DNA of 64,000 nucleotides, taken from contig NZ_LGKG01000174.1 in assembly GCF_001294335.1 (NCBI RefSeq), positions 109,391-173,390 of the forward strand, written 5' to 3'. The stretch is from Streptomyces chattanoogensis (GTDB lineage Bacteria > Actinomycetota > Actinomycetes > Streptomycetales > Streptomycetaceae). The first letter of the stretch is position 1. Every line of letters begins with the position of its first letter. A model generated the notes under the pieces. It was not told where the DNA came from. It saw only the letters and a list, made by a program, of their open reading frames with translations, and searched no databases. The translations under genes were made by a program, and so were the position numbers. Positions 23,334-32,144 of this stretch are shown here, in pieces.

Positions 23334-23446
23334 CGAGCCGCGGCGATGGACCGTTCGGAGGGGATACCGGCCGGCGTGGGCCCGGGGGCAGCCGCCGAGG
23401 GTAAGGGTGAGGCGTCCCATGCCGCCCTCGCCAAGGAGTCGCGCCC

Positions 23447-24688
23447 GTGCTTCGTCTCTCCAGCGATCCGCTGTTCCAGTCGTTCGCCGAGCGGGCGCTT
23501 GCCCTGAGCACCCGTGGGGGAGCGGAGTACGGCGAATGCGAGAAGACCATGGGCCGGATCCTTCCCGGAGACGTCGCCGGGTGGCACCGGGAGTGGACGG
23601 CCACCGCCGCCACGGTGGAGTCCTGGGCACGGCAGAGCGACGAGCGGGGGCACCGGGTGAGCGCGCGCGAGGCGTATCTGCGGGCGGCCACCTACTACCG
23701 CGTCTCCTACCTCCCGCTGTTCGGGGCGCCGGTCGACCCCCGGCTGGCCGGGGCGTTCGACCACGAGACCCGCTGCTTCGACCGGTTCGCCGATCTGGCG
23801 GCGCACCCGATGCGGCCCCTGGAGATCCCCTTCGACGGCGGCAGTCTGCCCGGCTATCTGTGCGCACCGGAGGACGGCGGCACGCCCCGGCCGGCGCTCA
23901 TCGGCGTCAACGGCTACGACTCCAACCTCCACGAGATGTACTGGTCGCACGCCGTGCCCGCGCTGCGCCGCGGCTATGCCTGCCTCCTCGTCGACGGTCC
24001 CGGCCAGGGCAGAGCCCTGATCAAGGACGGCCGGACGCTGCGCCCGGACTGGGAGACCGTGCTGCGCCCCGTCGTCGACCACGCCCTGATGCTGCCGGAG
24101 ATCGACCCCGCGCGCATCGCCGTCATGGGCTGGAGCTTCGGCGGCTGTCTGGCGCCGCGCGGGGTGAGCGGCGAGCCCCGGGTCGCCGCGCTGATCGCCG
24201 ACCCGGGACAGTGGGACCCGTCCTCGTTCAGCAGGCAGTTGCCGCTGCCGGACGACCTCAAGGAGCGGCTGCCCGAGGTGGATCCCGCCGAGCTGGATCC
24301 GTATCTCGCCGGGATCGCGGATGACCCGACCCTGAAATGGAAGCTGGTCCAGCGTGCGTTGTGGGTGCACGGACTGGACTCGCTGGGTGAGTACGTGGTG
24401 GAGCTGAGCCGTTACCGGCTCGCGGACGCGGTGGCCTCGATCGCCTGCCCCACCCTGGTCGCCGCCGCCGAGAACGATCCGACATCGGCGCAGGCCCAGG
24501 AGCTGTACGACGCACTGCAATGCCCCAAGGAGCTGGTCCGCTTCACGGCTGACGAGGGATCGGCCGGGCACTGCGAGAGCTGGAACCGCTCGCGGTTCGA
24601 CCAGCGGGTCTTCGACTGGCTCGACGAGGTGCTGGAGTCCCCTGGCCGCACCCGCGCGACCTGCGGAGATCATCTGACGCTACGCTGA
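23447..24688 (+). CDS. Alpha/beta hydrolase (FrsA/dienelactone-hydrolase-like)
   Basis: A 413-residue hydrolase with a helical N-terminal cap of about 110 residues and an alpha/beta core. The nucleophile elbow GWSFGG (Ser about residue 229) and the C-terminal His in SAGHCESW are visible; the acid is probably the Asp in AENDPTSAQ. The architecture resembles 2,6-dihydroxypseudooxynicotine hydrolase and FrsA-like proteins, which act on C-C or ester bonds. GTG at 23447 follows AAGGAG by 8 nt. Cytoplasmic; substrate unknown. Confidence 0.87.
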   Translation: MLRLSSDPLFQSFAERALALSTRGGAEYGECEKTMGRILPGDVAGWHREWTATAATVESWARQSDERGHRVSAREAYLRAATYYRVSYLPLFGAPVDPRLAGAFDHETRCFDRFADLAAHPMRPLEIPFDGGSLPGYLCAPEDGGTPRPALIGVNGYDSNLHEMYWSHAVPALRRGYACLLVDGPGQGRALIKDGRTLRPDWETVLRPVVDHALMLPEIDPARIAVMGWSFGGCLAPRGVSGEPRVAALIADPGQWDPSSFSRQLPLPDDLKERLPEVDPAELDPYLAGIADDPTLKWKLVQRALWVHGLDSLGEYVVELSRYRLADAVASIACPTLVAAAENDPTSAQAQELYDALQCPKELVRFTADEGSAGHCESWNRSRFDQRVFDWLDEVLESPGRTRATCGDHLTLR

Positions 24689-24777
24689 GTCGCCGGACCG
24701 GCCAGGCGTCACCGGCACGGCGGCCGAAGCGCCGTCAGATCCGTGAGAGCAGACAACACAAGGGTGGGGGAACGACC

Positions 24778-25569
24778 ATGATGGGACCGGCGCATTCGCT
24801 GTCCGGGGCCGCGGCCTGGCTGGGGGTGGGCGCGGCGGCCGATGCCGCCGGGCATCCGATGCCGTGGCCGGTGCTGGTCTGCGGAGCTCTGATCTGTGCC
24901 GGTGCGGCACTCGCCCCCGACCTTGACCACAAGTCCGCCACCATCTCCCGGGCCTTCGGCCCGCTCTCGCGGATGGTGTGCGAGGTGGTCGACGCCCTGT
25001 CGCACGCCGTCTACAAGGCCACCAAGATGCGCGGTGACTCGAACCGCAACGGCGGGCACCGCACGCTCACCCACACCTGGGTGTGGGCCGTACTGGTCGG
25101 CGGCGGAATGTCGCTGCTGGCGATGCAGGGCGGCCGCTGGGCGGTCCTCGGGATTCTCTTCGTCCACATGGTCCTTGCCATCGAGGGCCTGCTGTGGCGG
25201 GCGGCACGGGTCTCCAGCGACGTACTGGTGTGGCTGCTGGGCGCCGCCTCGGCCTGGATCCTGGGCGGCATTCTCGACCAGCCGGGCAACGGCGCGAACT
25301 GGCTGTTCACCGGACCGGGCCAGGAATACCTCTGGCTGGGTCTGCCCATCGTGCTCGGCGCGCTGGTCCATGACATCGGCGACGCACTGACCGTCTCCGG
25401 CTGTCCCGTCCTGTGGCCCATACCGATCGGCCGCAAGCGCTGGTATCCGGTCGGCCCGCCCAAGGGCATGCGCTTCAAGGCGGGCAGCTGGGTGGAGCTC
25501 AAGGTGCTGATGCCGGTCTTCATGGTGCTGGGCGGCCTCGGTGGCCTGGGGGCACTCGGCTACATCTGA
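24778..25569 (+). CDS. YdjM/DUF457-type membrane-bound metal-dependent hydrolase
   Basis: A 263-residue multi-span membrane protein. The conserved polar motifs HSLSG, PDLDHKSATISR, GGHRTLTHTW and VHDIGDALT match the LexA-induced YdjM family, whose His/Asp residues are presumed to bind metal. About five hydrophobic segments separate them. ATG at 24778 with an AACGACC spacer after GGGGG. Biochemical activity is unproven for this family. Confidence 0.85.
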   Translation: MMGPAHSLSGAAAWLGVGAAADAAGHPMPWPVLVCGALICAGAALAPDLDHKSATISRAFGPLSRMVCEVVDALSHAVYKATKMRGDSNRNGGHRTLTHTWVWAVLVGGGMSLLAMQGGRWAVLGILFVHMVLAIEGLLWRAARVSSDVLVWLLGAASAWILGGILDQPGNGANWLFTGPGQEYLWLGLPIVLGALVHDIGDALTVSGCPVLWPIPIGRKRWYPVGPPKGMRFKAGSWVELKVLMPVFMVLGGLGGLGALGYI

Positions 25570-25622
25570 CCACCCTGCACCTGAGCAGCTGTCACAACCG
25601 GCCGGCACACGCCCGGCCGGCG

Positions 25623-25650
25623 CGCGCCGCGGTCCGAGGACCGCGGCGCG
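25623..25650. terminator. Bidirectional stem-loop
   Basis: A 13-bp perfect inverted repeat (25623-25635 with 25638-25650) with a GA centre, i.e. about 12 bp of stem with a 4-nt loop, lies in the 105-bp gap between two convergent genes. Confidence 0.75.
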
Positions 25651-25674
25651 CCCGTACCACCAGGGCCAGAACCG

Positions 25675-27456
25675 TCACCCGTGCCACGACCGCCACAGCG
25701 CCGCATACGCCCCCTCCGCGGCGACCAGCTCATGGTGACTGCCCAGCTCGCTGATCCGGCCCTCCTCCACGACCGCGATCACGTCCGCGTCATGCGCCGT
25801 GTGCAGCCGGTGCGCAATGGCCACCACCGTACGGCCGTCCAGCACCTTGCCCAGCGAGCGTTCCAGACGGCGGGCCGCCCGGGGATCCAGCAGGGAGGTC
25901 GCCTCGTCCAGCACCAGCGTGTGCGGATCGGCGAGCACGAGGCGGGCCAGCGCGATCTGCTGGGCCTGCGCCGGGGTGAGCGGGTGACCGCCCGAGCCGA
26001 CCTCGGTGTCCAGGCCCTTCTCCAGCGCACCCGCCCAGTCATCGGCGTCCACCGCACCCAGCGCCGCCCACAGTTCGGCATCGGCCGCGTGCGGACTGGC
26101 AAGCAGCAGATTGTCGCGGAGCGAGCCGACGAAGACATGGTGTTCCTGGTTGACCAGGGCCACATGCGCGCGGACCCGTTCGGCCAGCATCGCGGACAGT
26201 TCGGCGCCGCCCAGGGTCACGGTGCCGGTACGGGGCCCGTAGATCCCGGCCAGCAGCCGGCCCAGCGTCGACTTGCCCGCGCCGGACGGACCGACCAGGG
26301 CCAGCCTGCTGCCGGGGCGGATGCGCAGCGAGACCTCGTGCAGGACATCCACGTCCGGGTGGTAGCCGAAGCGCACCGCGTCGGCACACACGTCCCGGCC
26401 GTCCGGCGACACCTTCTCGTCCCCGGCCTCCGGCTCGATCTCCCGTACGCCCACCAGCCGTGCAATGGACACCTGCGCCACCTGCAGCTCGTCGTACCAC
26501 CGCAGGACCATGCCGATCGGCTCGATCATCATCTGGGCCAGCAGCGCACCCGTCGTCAGCTGACCGGGCGTCATCCGGCCCGCCATCACGAACGCTCCGC
26601 CGACCAGCAGCACCGAGCCGAGAAGCAGCACATGCGTCACATTGATGACGGGGAAGAGCACCGACCGCAGGAACAGCGTGTACCGCTCCCACTGCGTCCA
26701 CTCGCGGATCCGCCGCTCCGACTGTGCGATACGGCGCGGGCCCAGCCGGTGCGCCTCGATGGTGCGCCCCGCGTCCACGGTCTCGGCCAGCGCGGCGGAG
26801 ACGGCGGCGTATCCGGCGGCCTCGGAACGATAGGCGCTCGGTGCACGTTGGAAGTACCAGCGGCAGCCGACGATCAGAAGGGGGAGCGCGATGAGGACGG
26901 CCAGCGCGAGCGGCGGCGCGGTCACGGTCAGCCCGCCGGTCAGCAGCGCGATCCACACCACGCCGATGGCCAGCTGCGGTACGGCCTCGCGCATGGCCTC
27001 CGACAGCCGGTCGATGTCCGTGGTGATACGGGACAGCAGGTCGCCGGTCCCGGCCCGCTCCAGAACGCCCGGCGGCAGCGCCACGGACCGTACGAGAAAG
27101 TCCTCGCGCAGATCGGCCAGCATCTGCTCGCCGAGCATCGCGCCACGCAGCCGCACCATCCGCACGAACACCGTCTGTACGGCCAGTGCGAGGGCGAACA
27201 GCCCGATGGTGCGCTCCAGTTGGATATCCCGGTTGCCCGCGGAGAGGTCCTCGACCAGACCGCCGAGCAGATAGGGGCCGGCCATCGAGGCGATGACCGC
27301 AGCGGCGTTGACACCGACCAGGAGGGCGAAGGGGCGCCGGTGACGGCGGATCAGGCCGCCGACGTAGCCGCGCACGGTCGCCGGGGAGCCGACGGGCAGG
27401 GTCGTGGTGGTCTGCGGGGCGTCCGGGTCGTGCTCCGGTGGCGCCAGGCCGATCAT
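25675..27456 (-). CDS. ABC exporter half-transporter, canonical Walker A / degenerate signature
   Basis: A 593-residue type IV ABC exporter: six-helix membrane domain then an ATPase domain. Walker A GPSGAGKST (about residue 388), Walker B LVLDEATSLLD and the H-loop His (AIAHRLHT, about 547) are intact, but the signature reads LTPAQAQQ instead of LSGGQ (about 493). It pairs with the preceding gene (overlap ATGA), whose defects are complementary, so the two should form a heterodimer with one competent and one degenerate ATP site. Exported substrate unknown. Confidence 0.9.
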   Translation of the reverse strand: MIGLAPPEHDPDAPQTTTTLPVGSPATVRGYVGGLIRRHRRPFALLVGVNAAAVIASMAGPYLLGGLVEDLSAGNRDIQLERTIGLFALALAVQTVFVRMVRLRGAMLGEQMLADLREDFLVRSVALPPGVLERAGTGDLLSRITTDIDRLSEAMREAVPQLAIGVVWIALLTGGLTVTAPPLALAVLIALPLLIVGCRWYFQRAPSAYRSEAAGYAAVSAALAETVDAGRTIEAHRLGPRRIAQSERRIREWTQWERYTLFLRSVLFPVINVTHVLLLGSVLLVGGAFVMAGRMTPGQLTTGALLAQMMIEPIGMVLRWYDELQVAQVSIARLVGVREIEPEAGDEKVSPDGRDVCADAVRFGYHPDVDVLHEVSLRIRPGSRLALVGPSGAGKSTLGRLLAGIYGPRTGTVTLGGAELSAMLAERVRAHVALVNQEHHVFVGSLRDNLLLASPHAADAELWAALGAVDADDWAGALEKGLDTEVGSGGHPLTPAQAQQIALARLVLADPHTLVLDEATSLLDPRAARRLERSLGKVLDGRTVVAIAHRLHTAHDADVIAVVEEGRISELGSHHELVAAEGAYAALWRSWHG

Positions 27457-29303
27457 GCGGTCTCCTCGAGCTGCGTGGGGGTCGGGGCGTCCGGGGCGAG
27501 TGCCGGCCGGCCGGGGGTGTCGTCGGATGCGCGGGTGACGACGGCGCGATAGGCGGGATGGGTGCCCAGCAGTTCGCGATGGGTCCCCGCGGCGGCGACC
27601 TTGCCGGAGGGGACGAAGACCACCTGGTCGGCGCGGTCCAGCAGCAGGGGGCTGGAGGTGAGCACCACCGTCGTACGGCCGGTCCGGATCTTCCGGAGGC
27701 CGTCGGCGATACGGGCTTCGGTGTGGGAGTCGACGGCGCTGGTCGGCTCGTCCAGCACCAGGACGGTGGGGTCGGCGACCAGCGACCTGGCCAGGGCGAG
27801 GCGCTGCCGCTGGCCGCCGGACAGCGACCGGCCGCGCTCGGTGATCCGGGAGCGCATCGGATCGCCGGAGTCGTCGACGGACGCCTGCGCCAGCGCGGTC
27901 AGCACATCGCCGCACTGCGCCGCGGCCAGCGCCTGCGCCCTGTCCACCCTGTCCTGCCTGTCCACCCTGTTCGCCCTGTCCACCGGCCCGGAAGCCGGTA
28001 CGTCGAGGAGCTCGGCGAGGGTGCCGGAGAGCAGGACGGGGTCCTTGTCCTGGACGAGGACGGCGCCGCGGGCGGCGTCGCGCGGGAGATCGTCCAGCGG
28101 GGTGCCGCCGAGGAGGACGGACGGCAGGGGCTCCGTACCGTCGTCCGGTTCCGGGGGATGCCCGCCGAGGCGTTCGGCGAGCCGGCCCGCGGCGTCCGGG
28201 TCGCCGCAGACCACGGCGGTCAGCCGGCCGGCCGTGGCGGTCAGTCCGCTGACCGGATCGTGGAGATCGCCGTCGGGCGTGCCCTGGACGGCGGTCCTGC
28301 CCCCGGCCGGCCGGGTCAGCGCCAGCACCCGTGCCGCGCGCTTCGCCGACGGCCTGGAGAAGGAGTACGCCATCGCGATCTCCTCGAAATGGCGAAGCGG
28401 GTAGAGCAGGAAGACGACCGCGCTGTAGACCGTCACGAGCTCACCGACGGCGATCCGGCCGTCGACGGCGAGCCGCACGCCGTACCAGACCACCGCGATC
28501 AGCAGCAGGCCGGGCAGCACGACCTGGACGGCCGAGATCAGGGACCACATACGGGCGCTGCGCACCGCAGCCCTGCGCACCTCCTGGGAGGCGCTGCGGT
28601 AGCGGCCGAGGAAGAGTTCCTCGCCCCCGATACCGCGCAGCACGCGCAGTCCGGCCACGGTGTCGGAGGCCAGCTCGGTGGCCTTGCCCGCCATCTCCCG
28701 CTGGGCGTCCGCGCGCCGGGCGGCGGGCGGCAGCAGAGGCAGTACGGCCAGTGCCAGGACGGGGACGCCCAGGGCCACCACCATGCCGAGGGCGGGCTGA
28801 TAGACCACCAGCGCCACACACACTCCGACCGAGGTCAGCGCCGCCGCGCCGAACCGGGAGACCGCCTCGACGAACCAGCCGATCTTCTCCAGGTCACCGG
28901 TGCTGACGGCGACGATCTCGCCGGCCGCCACCCGCCGGGTCATGGCCGAGCCGAGCTCGGTCGTCTTGCGGGCGAGCAGCTGCTGCACCCGGGCGACGGA
29001 GGTGATCCAGTTGGTGACCGCCGAGCGGTGCAGCATGACGTCGCCGAGGGAGACCAGTACCCCCAGGAAGGCCATGAGGCCGCCGGACAGCGCCAGTTGG
29101 CCGCCGTCGCGGTCCACCACGGCCTGGACGGCGACGCCCACCGGCAGCGGGAACGAGGCCACCGCGCCGGTGTGCACCACCCCCCACAGGAGGGCCTTGG
29201 CCTGCCCGCCGAGCTGCTGTCTGTAGAGCCAGAGAAGAAATCTGCCGCCCGTACGGGCGTCCGGAACGCCGGGGTCGGGATGGGGTAGGTCGCGAAGGTG
29301 CAT
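27453..29303 (-). CDS. ABC exporter half-transporter, degenerate Walker A / canonical signature
   Basis: A 616-residue half-transporter with six membrane helices. Its nucleotide-binding domain has the canonical RSLSGGQRQRLALARSL signature (about residue 496) and Walker B LVLDEPTSAVD, but the Walker A is replaced by CGDPDAAGR (about 366, no Gly-Lys-Ser/Thr) and the H-loop His by Ser (VVLTSSPLLLD). It is therefore expected to supply the signature to its partner's ATP site. ATG at 29303 is the most plausible start, though its ribosome-binding site is weak. A VDR-rich repeat (27938-27982) interrupts the ATPase domain. Confidence 0.88.
   Translation of the reverse strand: MHLRDLPHPDPGVPDARTGGRFLLWLYRQQLGGQAKALLWGVVHTGAVASFPLPVGVAVQAVVDRDGGQLALSGGLMAFLGVLVSLGDVMLHRSAVTNWITSVARVQQLLARKTTELGSAMTRRVAAGEIVAVSTGDLEKIGWFVEAVSRFGAAALTSVGVCVALVVYQPALGMVVALGVPVLALAVLPLLPPAARRADAQREMAGKATELASDTVAGLRVLRGIGGEELFLGRYRSASQEVRRAAVRSARMWSLISAVQVVLPGLLLIAVVWYGVRLAVDGRIAVGELVTVYSAVVFLLYPLRHFEEIAMAYSFSRPSAKRAARVLALTRPAGGRTAVQGTPDGDLHDPVSGLTATAGRLTAVVCGDPDAAGRLAERLGGHPPEPDDGTEPLPSVLLGGTPLDDLPRDAARGAVLVQDKDPVLLSGTLAELLDVPASGPVDRANRVDRQDRVDRAQALAAAQCGDVLTALAQASVDDSGDPMRSRITERGRSLSGGQRQRLALARSLVADPTVLVLDEPTSAVDSHTEARIADGLRKIRTGRTTVVLTSSPLLLDRADQVVFVPSGKVAAAGTHRELLGTHPAYRAVVTRASDDTPGRPALAPDAPTPTQLEETA
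27938..27982 (-). repeat. Nine-base tandem repeat inside the ABC gene
   Basis: Five consecutive 9-bp units on the theme CCCTGTCCA (plus strand) encode the VDR-(A/Q)(N/D)R-VDR-type stretch of the exporter. It falls between the Walker A position and the signature, in a surface-loop location, and keeps the reading frame. Confidence 0.85.
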
Positions 29304-29548
29304 GATGTCCAAGGCGTGTCGTGGGCGGGCGTCCGGCCGGCCGGCGGGAAGGGTGCAGCGCGCGGGAACGCGTGGGGGAGAGGCCGTCACGGGCATGCGG
29401 AGCGGAAGACTGGAAGGTTGGCGCGGCGGGCGGCCCGATTTCAAACGGTTTTCTGCGGCCGACGCGGATATCGGGCCAATCGTGTGGGACCCGTGCGCGA
29501 CGGGCGGGTGCTGGAGGCTCGTCGGCCTTCCGGTGCGACGATGTGCCC

Positions 29549-30298
29549 ATGCGGATTACGGGCGGTGTGATGCGGACGGCGGCGGTGGCCGCGGCCGGAC
29601 TGGTGCTTCTGGCGGGCTGTGGAGGCGGCGCGAAGGACGGGGACGGCAAGAACGACGGCGCGGGCAAGAAGGAGCGCCCCGGCGGTCCGGCGCGCGGCCC
29701 GTCGGTCACCACCCACCTCCAGCACATCCCCGAGGTCGGCAGCGCCCTGGAGTCGCGGATCCCGGCCGACTCACAGCAGGTCGTAGCGGTCTACGGCAAG
29801 GGCATGGACTCCGCCGAATCCACCGTCGTGCTCTACGAAAAAGGCGCCAAGGGCTGGGACCGCAAGGCCACTTGGGCCGCGCACAACGGCCGTAACGGCT
29901 GGACGCTCAACCACCGCGAGGGCGACAAGCGCAGCCCGGTCGGTGTGTTCACGCTGACCGACGCGGGCGGCGTCCTCGACGATCCGGGCGCCCGGCTGCC
30001 GTACACGCACTCCGAGGAATTCACCCCGCCCCCCTACTGGGACAAGGACACCCGGCACGACTTCGACTATGTCGTCGCCATCAACTACAACCGCGTCAAG
30101 GGCACCTCCCCGCTGGACCCGACGCGCCCTCAGGGCCAGGCCAAGGGTGGCGGAATCTGGCTGCACCTGGACCACGGCAGCGGGACCTCCGGCTGCGTCA
30201 GCGTCCCCAAGGCCGGGATGGCCGCGCTGCTGCGCACGCTGGACCCGGAGCGGCACCCCGTTGTGGTGATGGGGGACAAGGCACACCTCTCGGCCTGA
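29549..30298 (+). CDS. L,D-transpeptidase-like (YkuD superfamily) lipoprotein
   Basis: A 249-residue exported protein: signal peptide with lipobox LAGC (Cys about 25), a Gly/Lys/Asp-rich linker, then a YkuD-like domain. The catalytic region reads HLDHGSGTSGCVSVP, matching the HxxxxSxGC(V/I)(R/S)V pattern with nucleophilic Cys. KRSPVGVFTLTDAGG is the usual substrate-lobe motif. The motif is shorter than in classical cell-wall cross-linking enzymes, so an L,D-carboxypeptidase or other peptidoglycan role is also possible. Confidence 0.82.
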   Translation: MRITGGVMRTAAVAAAGLVLLAGCGGGAKDGDGKNDGAGKKERPGGPARGPSVTTHLQHIPEVGSALESRIPADSQQVVAVYGKGMDSAESTVVLYEKGAKGWDRKATWAAHNGRNGWTLNHREGDKRSPVGVFTLTDAGGVLDDPGARLPYTHSEEFTPPPYWDKDTRHDFDYVVAINYNRVKGTSPLDPTRPQGQAKGGGIWLHLDHGSGTSGCVSVPKAGMAALLRTLDPERHPVVVMGDKAHLSA

Positions 30299-30336
30299 CC
30301 GGGCGGCCACCTCCGCCACCGGCGGCGACACACGAC

Positions 30337-30378
30337 GGCCGGGGCCCGGCGGACACCACCGCCCGCCGGGCCCCGGCC
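30337..30378. terminator. Strong bidirectional stem-loop
   Basis: A 16-bp perfect GC stem (30337-30352 with 30363-30378) closes a 10-nt loop between the convergent transpeptidase-like and oxidoreductase genes. Confidence 0.8.
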
Positions 30379-30396
30379 TCCTGGGCCCTGGTCCGC

Positions 30397-31827
30397 TCAC
30401 TCCTCCGGTTTGTGCGAATCCATCCCCGGCCGTGCCTTCTTCCACAGCCCCCGGGTGAAGTCGGGAATCTCCTGCGGCGCGCCCTTCGCCTTGATCGAGA
30501 GATCGCTCAGCGGTACGGGCGCCGTCCAGGTCGCCGCGTCATAGACGTCGAAGTCCGGTACGAGACCCAGCCGCATGCACTGCATCAGCCGGAAGACCAG
30601 CAGGTAGTCCATGCCGTCGTGGCCGCCGGGCGGGTTGGGGTGGTCCTTCCAGAGCCAGTGGTCCCACTTCGCGTACTGCGCGAAGTCGCCCCATTCGTCG
30701 TTGCTCTGGTCGGGCTCGATATAGATCCGCTCGGGGTAGTCCTCGAAGACGCCCTTGGTTCCGCCGAGGCTGTTGATCCGGCTGTAGGGGTGCGGAGTGG
30801 AGACATCGTGCTCCAGCCGGATCACCCGGCCCTTGGCGGTCTGGACGAGGCTGATCGTCCGGTCGCTCTCGATGTACGACTCGTTCCAGCTGGGATCGCC
30901 GGGCGGCATGTGCTCCTTGCGGTACGCGGCCAGTCCCAGCGCGGGGGTGCCGAAGCTGGAGATGCGCACGGCCCGGTCGCCGCGGTTGATGTCCATGTAG
31001 TTGGCCACCGGGCCGAAGCCGTGGTTGGGGTAGAGATCTCCGCGCAGCCGGGTGTGCCAGAGCCGGCGCCAGGGCCCCTCGTAGTACTTCGGGTCGAACA
31101 TCAAACCGCGCAGATCGTGGTTGTAGGCGCCCGCGCCGTGCAGCAGATCGCCGAACAGTCCCGCGTGCGCCATCCGCAGCACCCGCAACTCGTTTCTGCC
31201 GTAACAGCAGTTCTCCAGCTGCATGCAGTGTCTGCGGGTTTTCTCGGAGAGATCCACGAGTTCCCACAGCTGCTCCAGGCGGAGGGAGAGCGGACACTCC
31301 ACGCCGACATGCTTGCCGTTGAGCATCGCGGTCTTCGCCATCTCGAAGTGCCAGTCCCAGGGGGTGGCCGCGTAGACGAAATCGATGTCGCCGCGCTTGC
31401 AGAGGTTCTCGAAATCGTGGTCGCCGTTCGCGTAGACGGCGGGTGCGGGCTGCCCCGCGTCGGTGACCTTCTTGGCGGCCTTGGCGGTCTTTTCCTTCAC
31501 CGGGTCGCACAGCGCGACGACACGTACGCCGGGCATCGCGAGAAAGAGGTCGATCATGCTGCCGCCGCGGTTGCCGAGGCCGACGATCCCGACGCGTACG
31601 GTGCTGCGCCGTTCGAACGGCACCCCGATCATGGTCTTGCCCTTGGCCTCGGGGGCTGCGGCGGCGGTCGCGGTACCGGCGGCGTTCGGTGTCGCCGCCG
31701 CGGCGCTGCCCGCCGTGAGCCCGCCGAGGCCCAGCCCGGCGCCCGCCGCACCGGCCGTCCACAGGACCGAACGCCGGCTCGGGCCCGCCTCGTCGTGCTC
31801 ATGGTTCTGCTGTGGTGACTCGTTCAT
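30397..31827 (-). CDS. Tat-exported Gfo/Idh/MocA oxidoreductase, GH109-like
   Basis: A 476-residue protein with a twin-arginine signal ([20 protein letters not shown]) and an N-terminal Rossmann fold ([15 protein letters not shown]). The motifs [36 protein letters not shown] and [22 protein letters not shown] match the GH109 family, which uses tightly bound NAD(H) to cleave alpha-N-acetylgalactosamine by elimination. Tat export fits a cofactor-loaded folded enzyme acting outside the cell. AGGAGG precedes the ATG at 31827. It is divergent from the alpha-amylase, suggesting a polysaccharide-use locus. Confidence 0.88.
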   Translation of the reverse strand: MNESPQQNHEHDEAGPSRRSVLWTAGAAGAGLGLGGLTAGSAAAATPNAAGTATAAAAPEAKGKTMIGVPFERRSTVRVGIVGLGNRGGSMIDLFLAMPGVRVVALCDPVKEKTAKAAKKVTDAGQPAPAVYANGDHDFENLCKRGDIDFVYAATPWDWHFEMAKTAMLNGKHVGVECPLSLRLEQLWELVDLSEKTRRHCMQLENCCYGRNELRVLRMAHAGLFGDLLHGAGAYNHDLRGLMFDPKYYEGPWRRLWHTRLRGDLYPNHGFGPVANYMDINRGDRAVRISSFGTPALGLAAYRKEHMPPGDPSWNESYIESDRTISLVQTAKGRVIRLEHDVSTPHPYSRINSLGGTKGVFEDYPERIYIEPDQSNDEWGDFAQYAKWDHWLWKDHPNPPGGHDGMDYLLVFRLMQCMRLGLVPDFDVYDAATWTAPVPLSDLSIKAKGAPQEIPDFTRGLWKKARPGMDSHKPEE

Positions 31828-31924
31828 TGGTCCTCCTAAGCAGCGGCGCGGATGGTGCGTGGGGCATGCGTGAACCTCGGTCAGGACCTTGGCGGTTGGG
31901 CCGCCTGAGGCACAAGAGGGCAAG

Positions 31925-31956
31925 TTGGACTCTTGACGTGGGGCGCTTGGACTCTT
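31925..31956. promoter_or_regulatory. Direct-repeat operator candidate upstream of GH109-like gene
   Basis: TTGGACTCTT occurs at 31925-31934 and again at 31947-31956, 22 bp apart, i.e. two helical turns. The pair lies about 100-130 bp upstream of the oxidoreductase ATG. Such spacing suits a dimeric repressor or activator; the regulator is not in the window. Confidence 0.45.
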
Positions 31957-31996
31957 TGCCGCGCCACCCGACGCGCTCCCGTCAGCATCTTTCGCA

Positions 31997-32053
31997 ACTT
32001 ACTGAAATCACTTGCGGAAAGCCTTGACGTGTTCACGAGATGAACGGCAGGCT
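31997..32053 (+). promoter_or_regulatory. Candidate alpha-amylase promoter and operator
   Basis: TTGACG (32024-32029) and CAGGCT (32048-32053), spaced 18 bp, make a plausible housekeeping promoter 90 bp before the amylase ATG. Just upstream are the 12-nt direct repeats ACTTACTGAAAT (31997) and ACTTGCGGAAAG (32010), 13 bp apart and 8 of 12 identical. Streptomyces amylase genes are commonly repressed through direct repeats near the -35 by LacI-family MalR-type proteins; assignment here is by position only. Confidence 0.45.
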
Positions 32054-32144
32054 CCGTACGAAATCCCCCCACGGCGGCCTGGCGCGTGGCTGCTCTCAAG
32101 GGTGCGGTGTGCCCTGCCGTGCCCGATGACGAAGGAGCCGCAAG

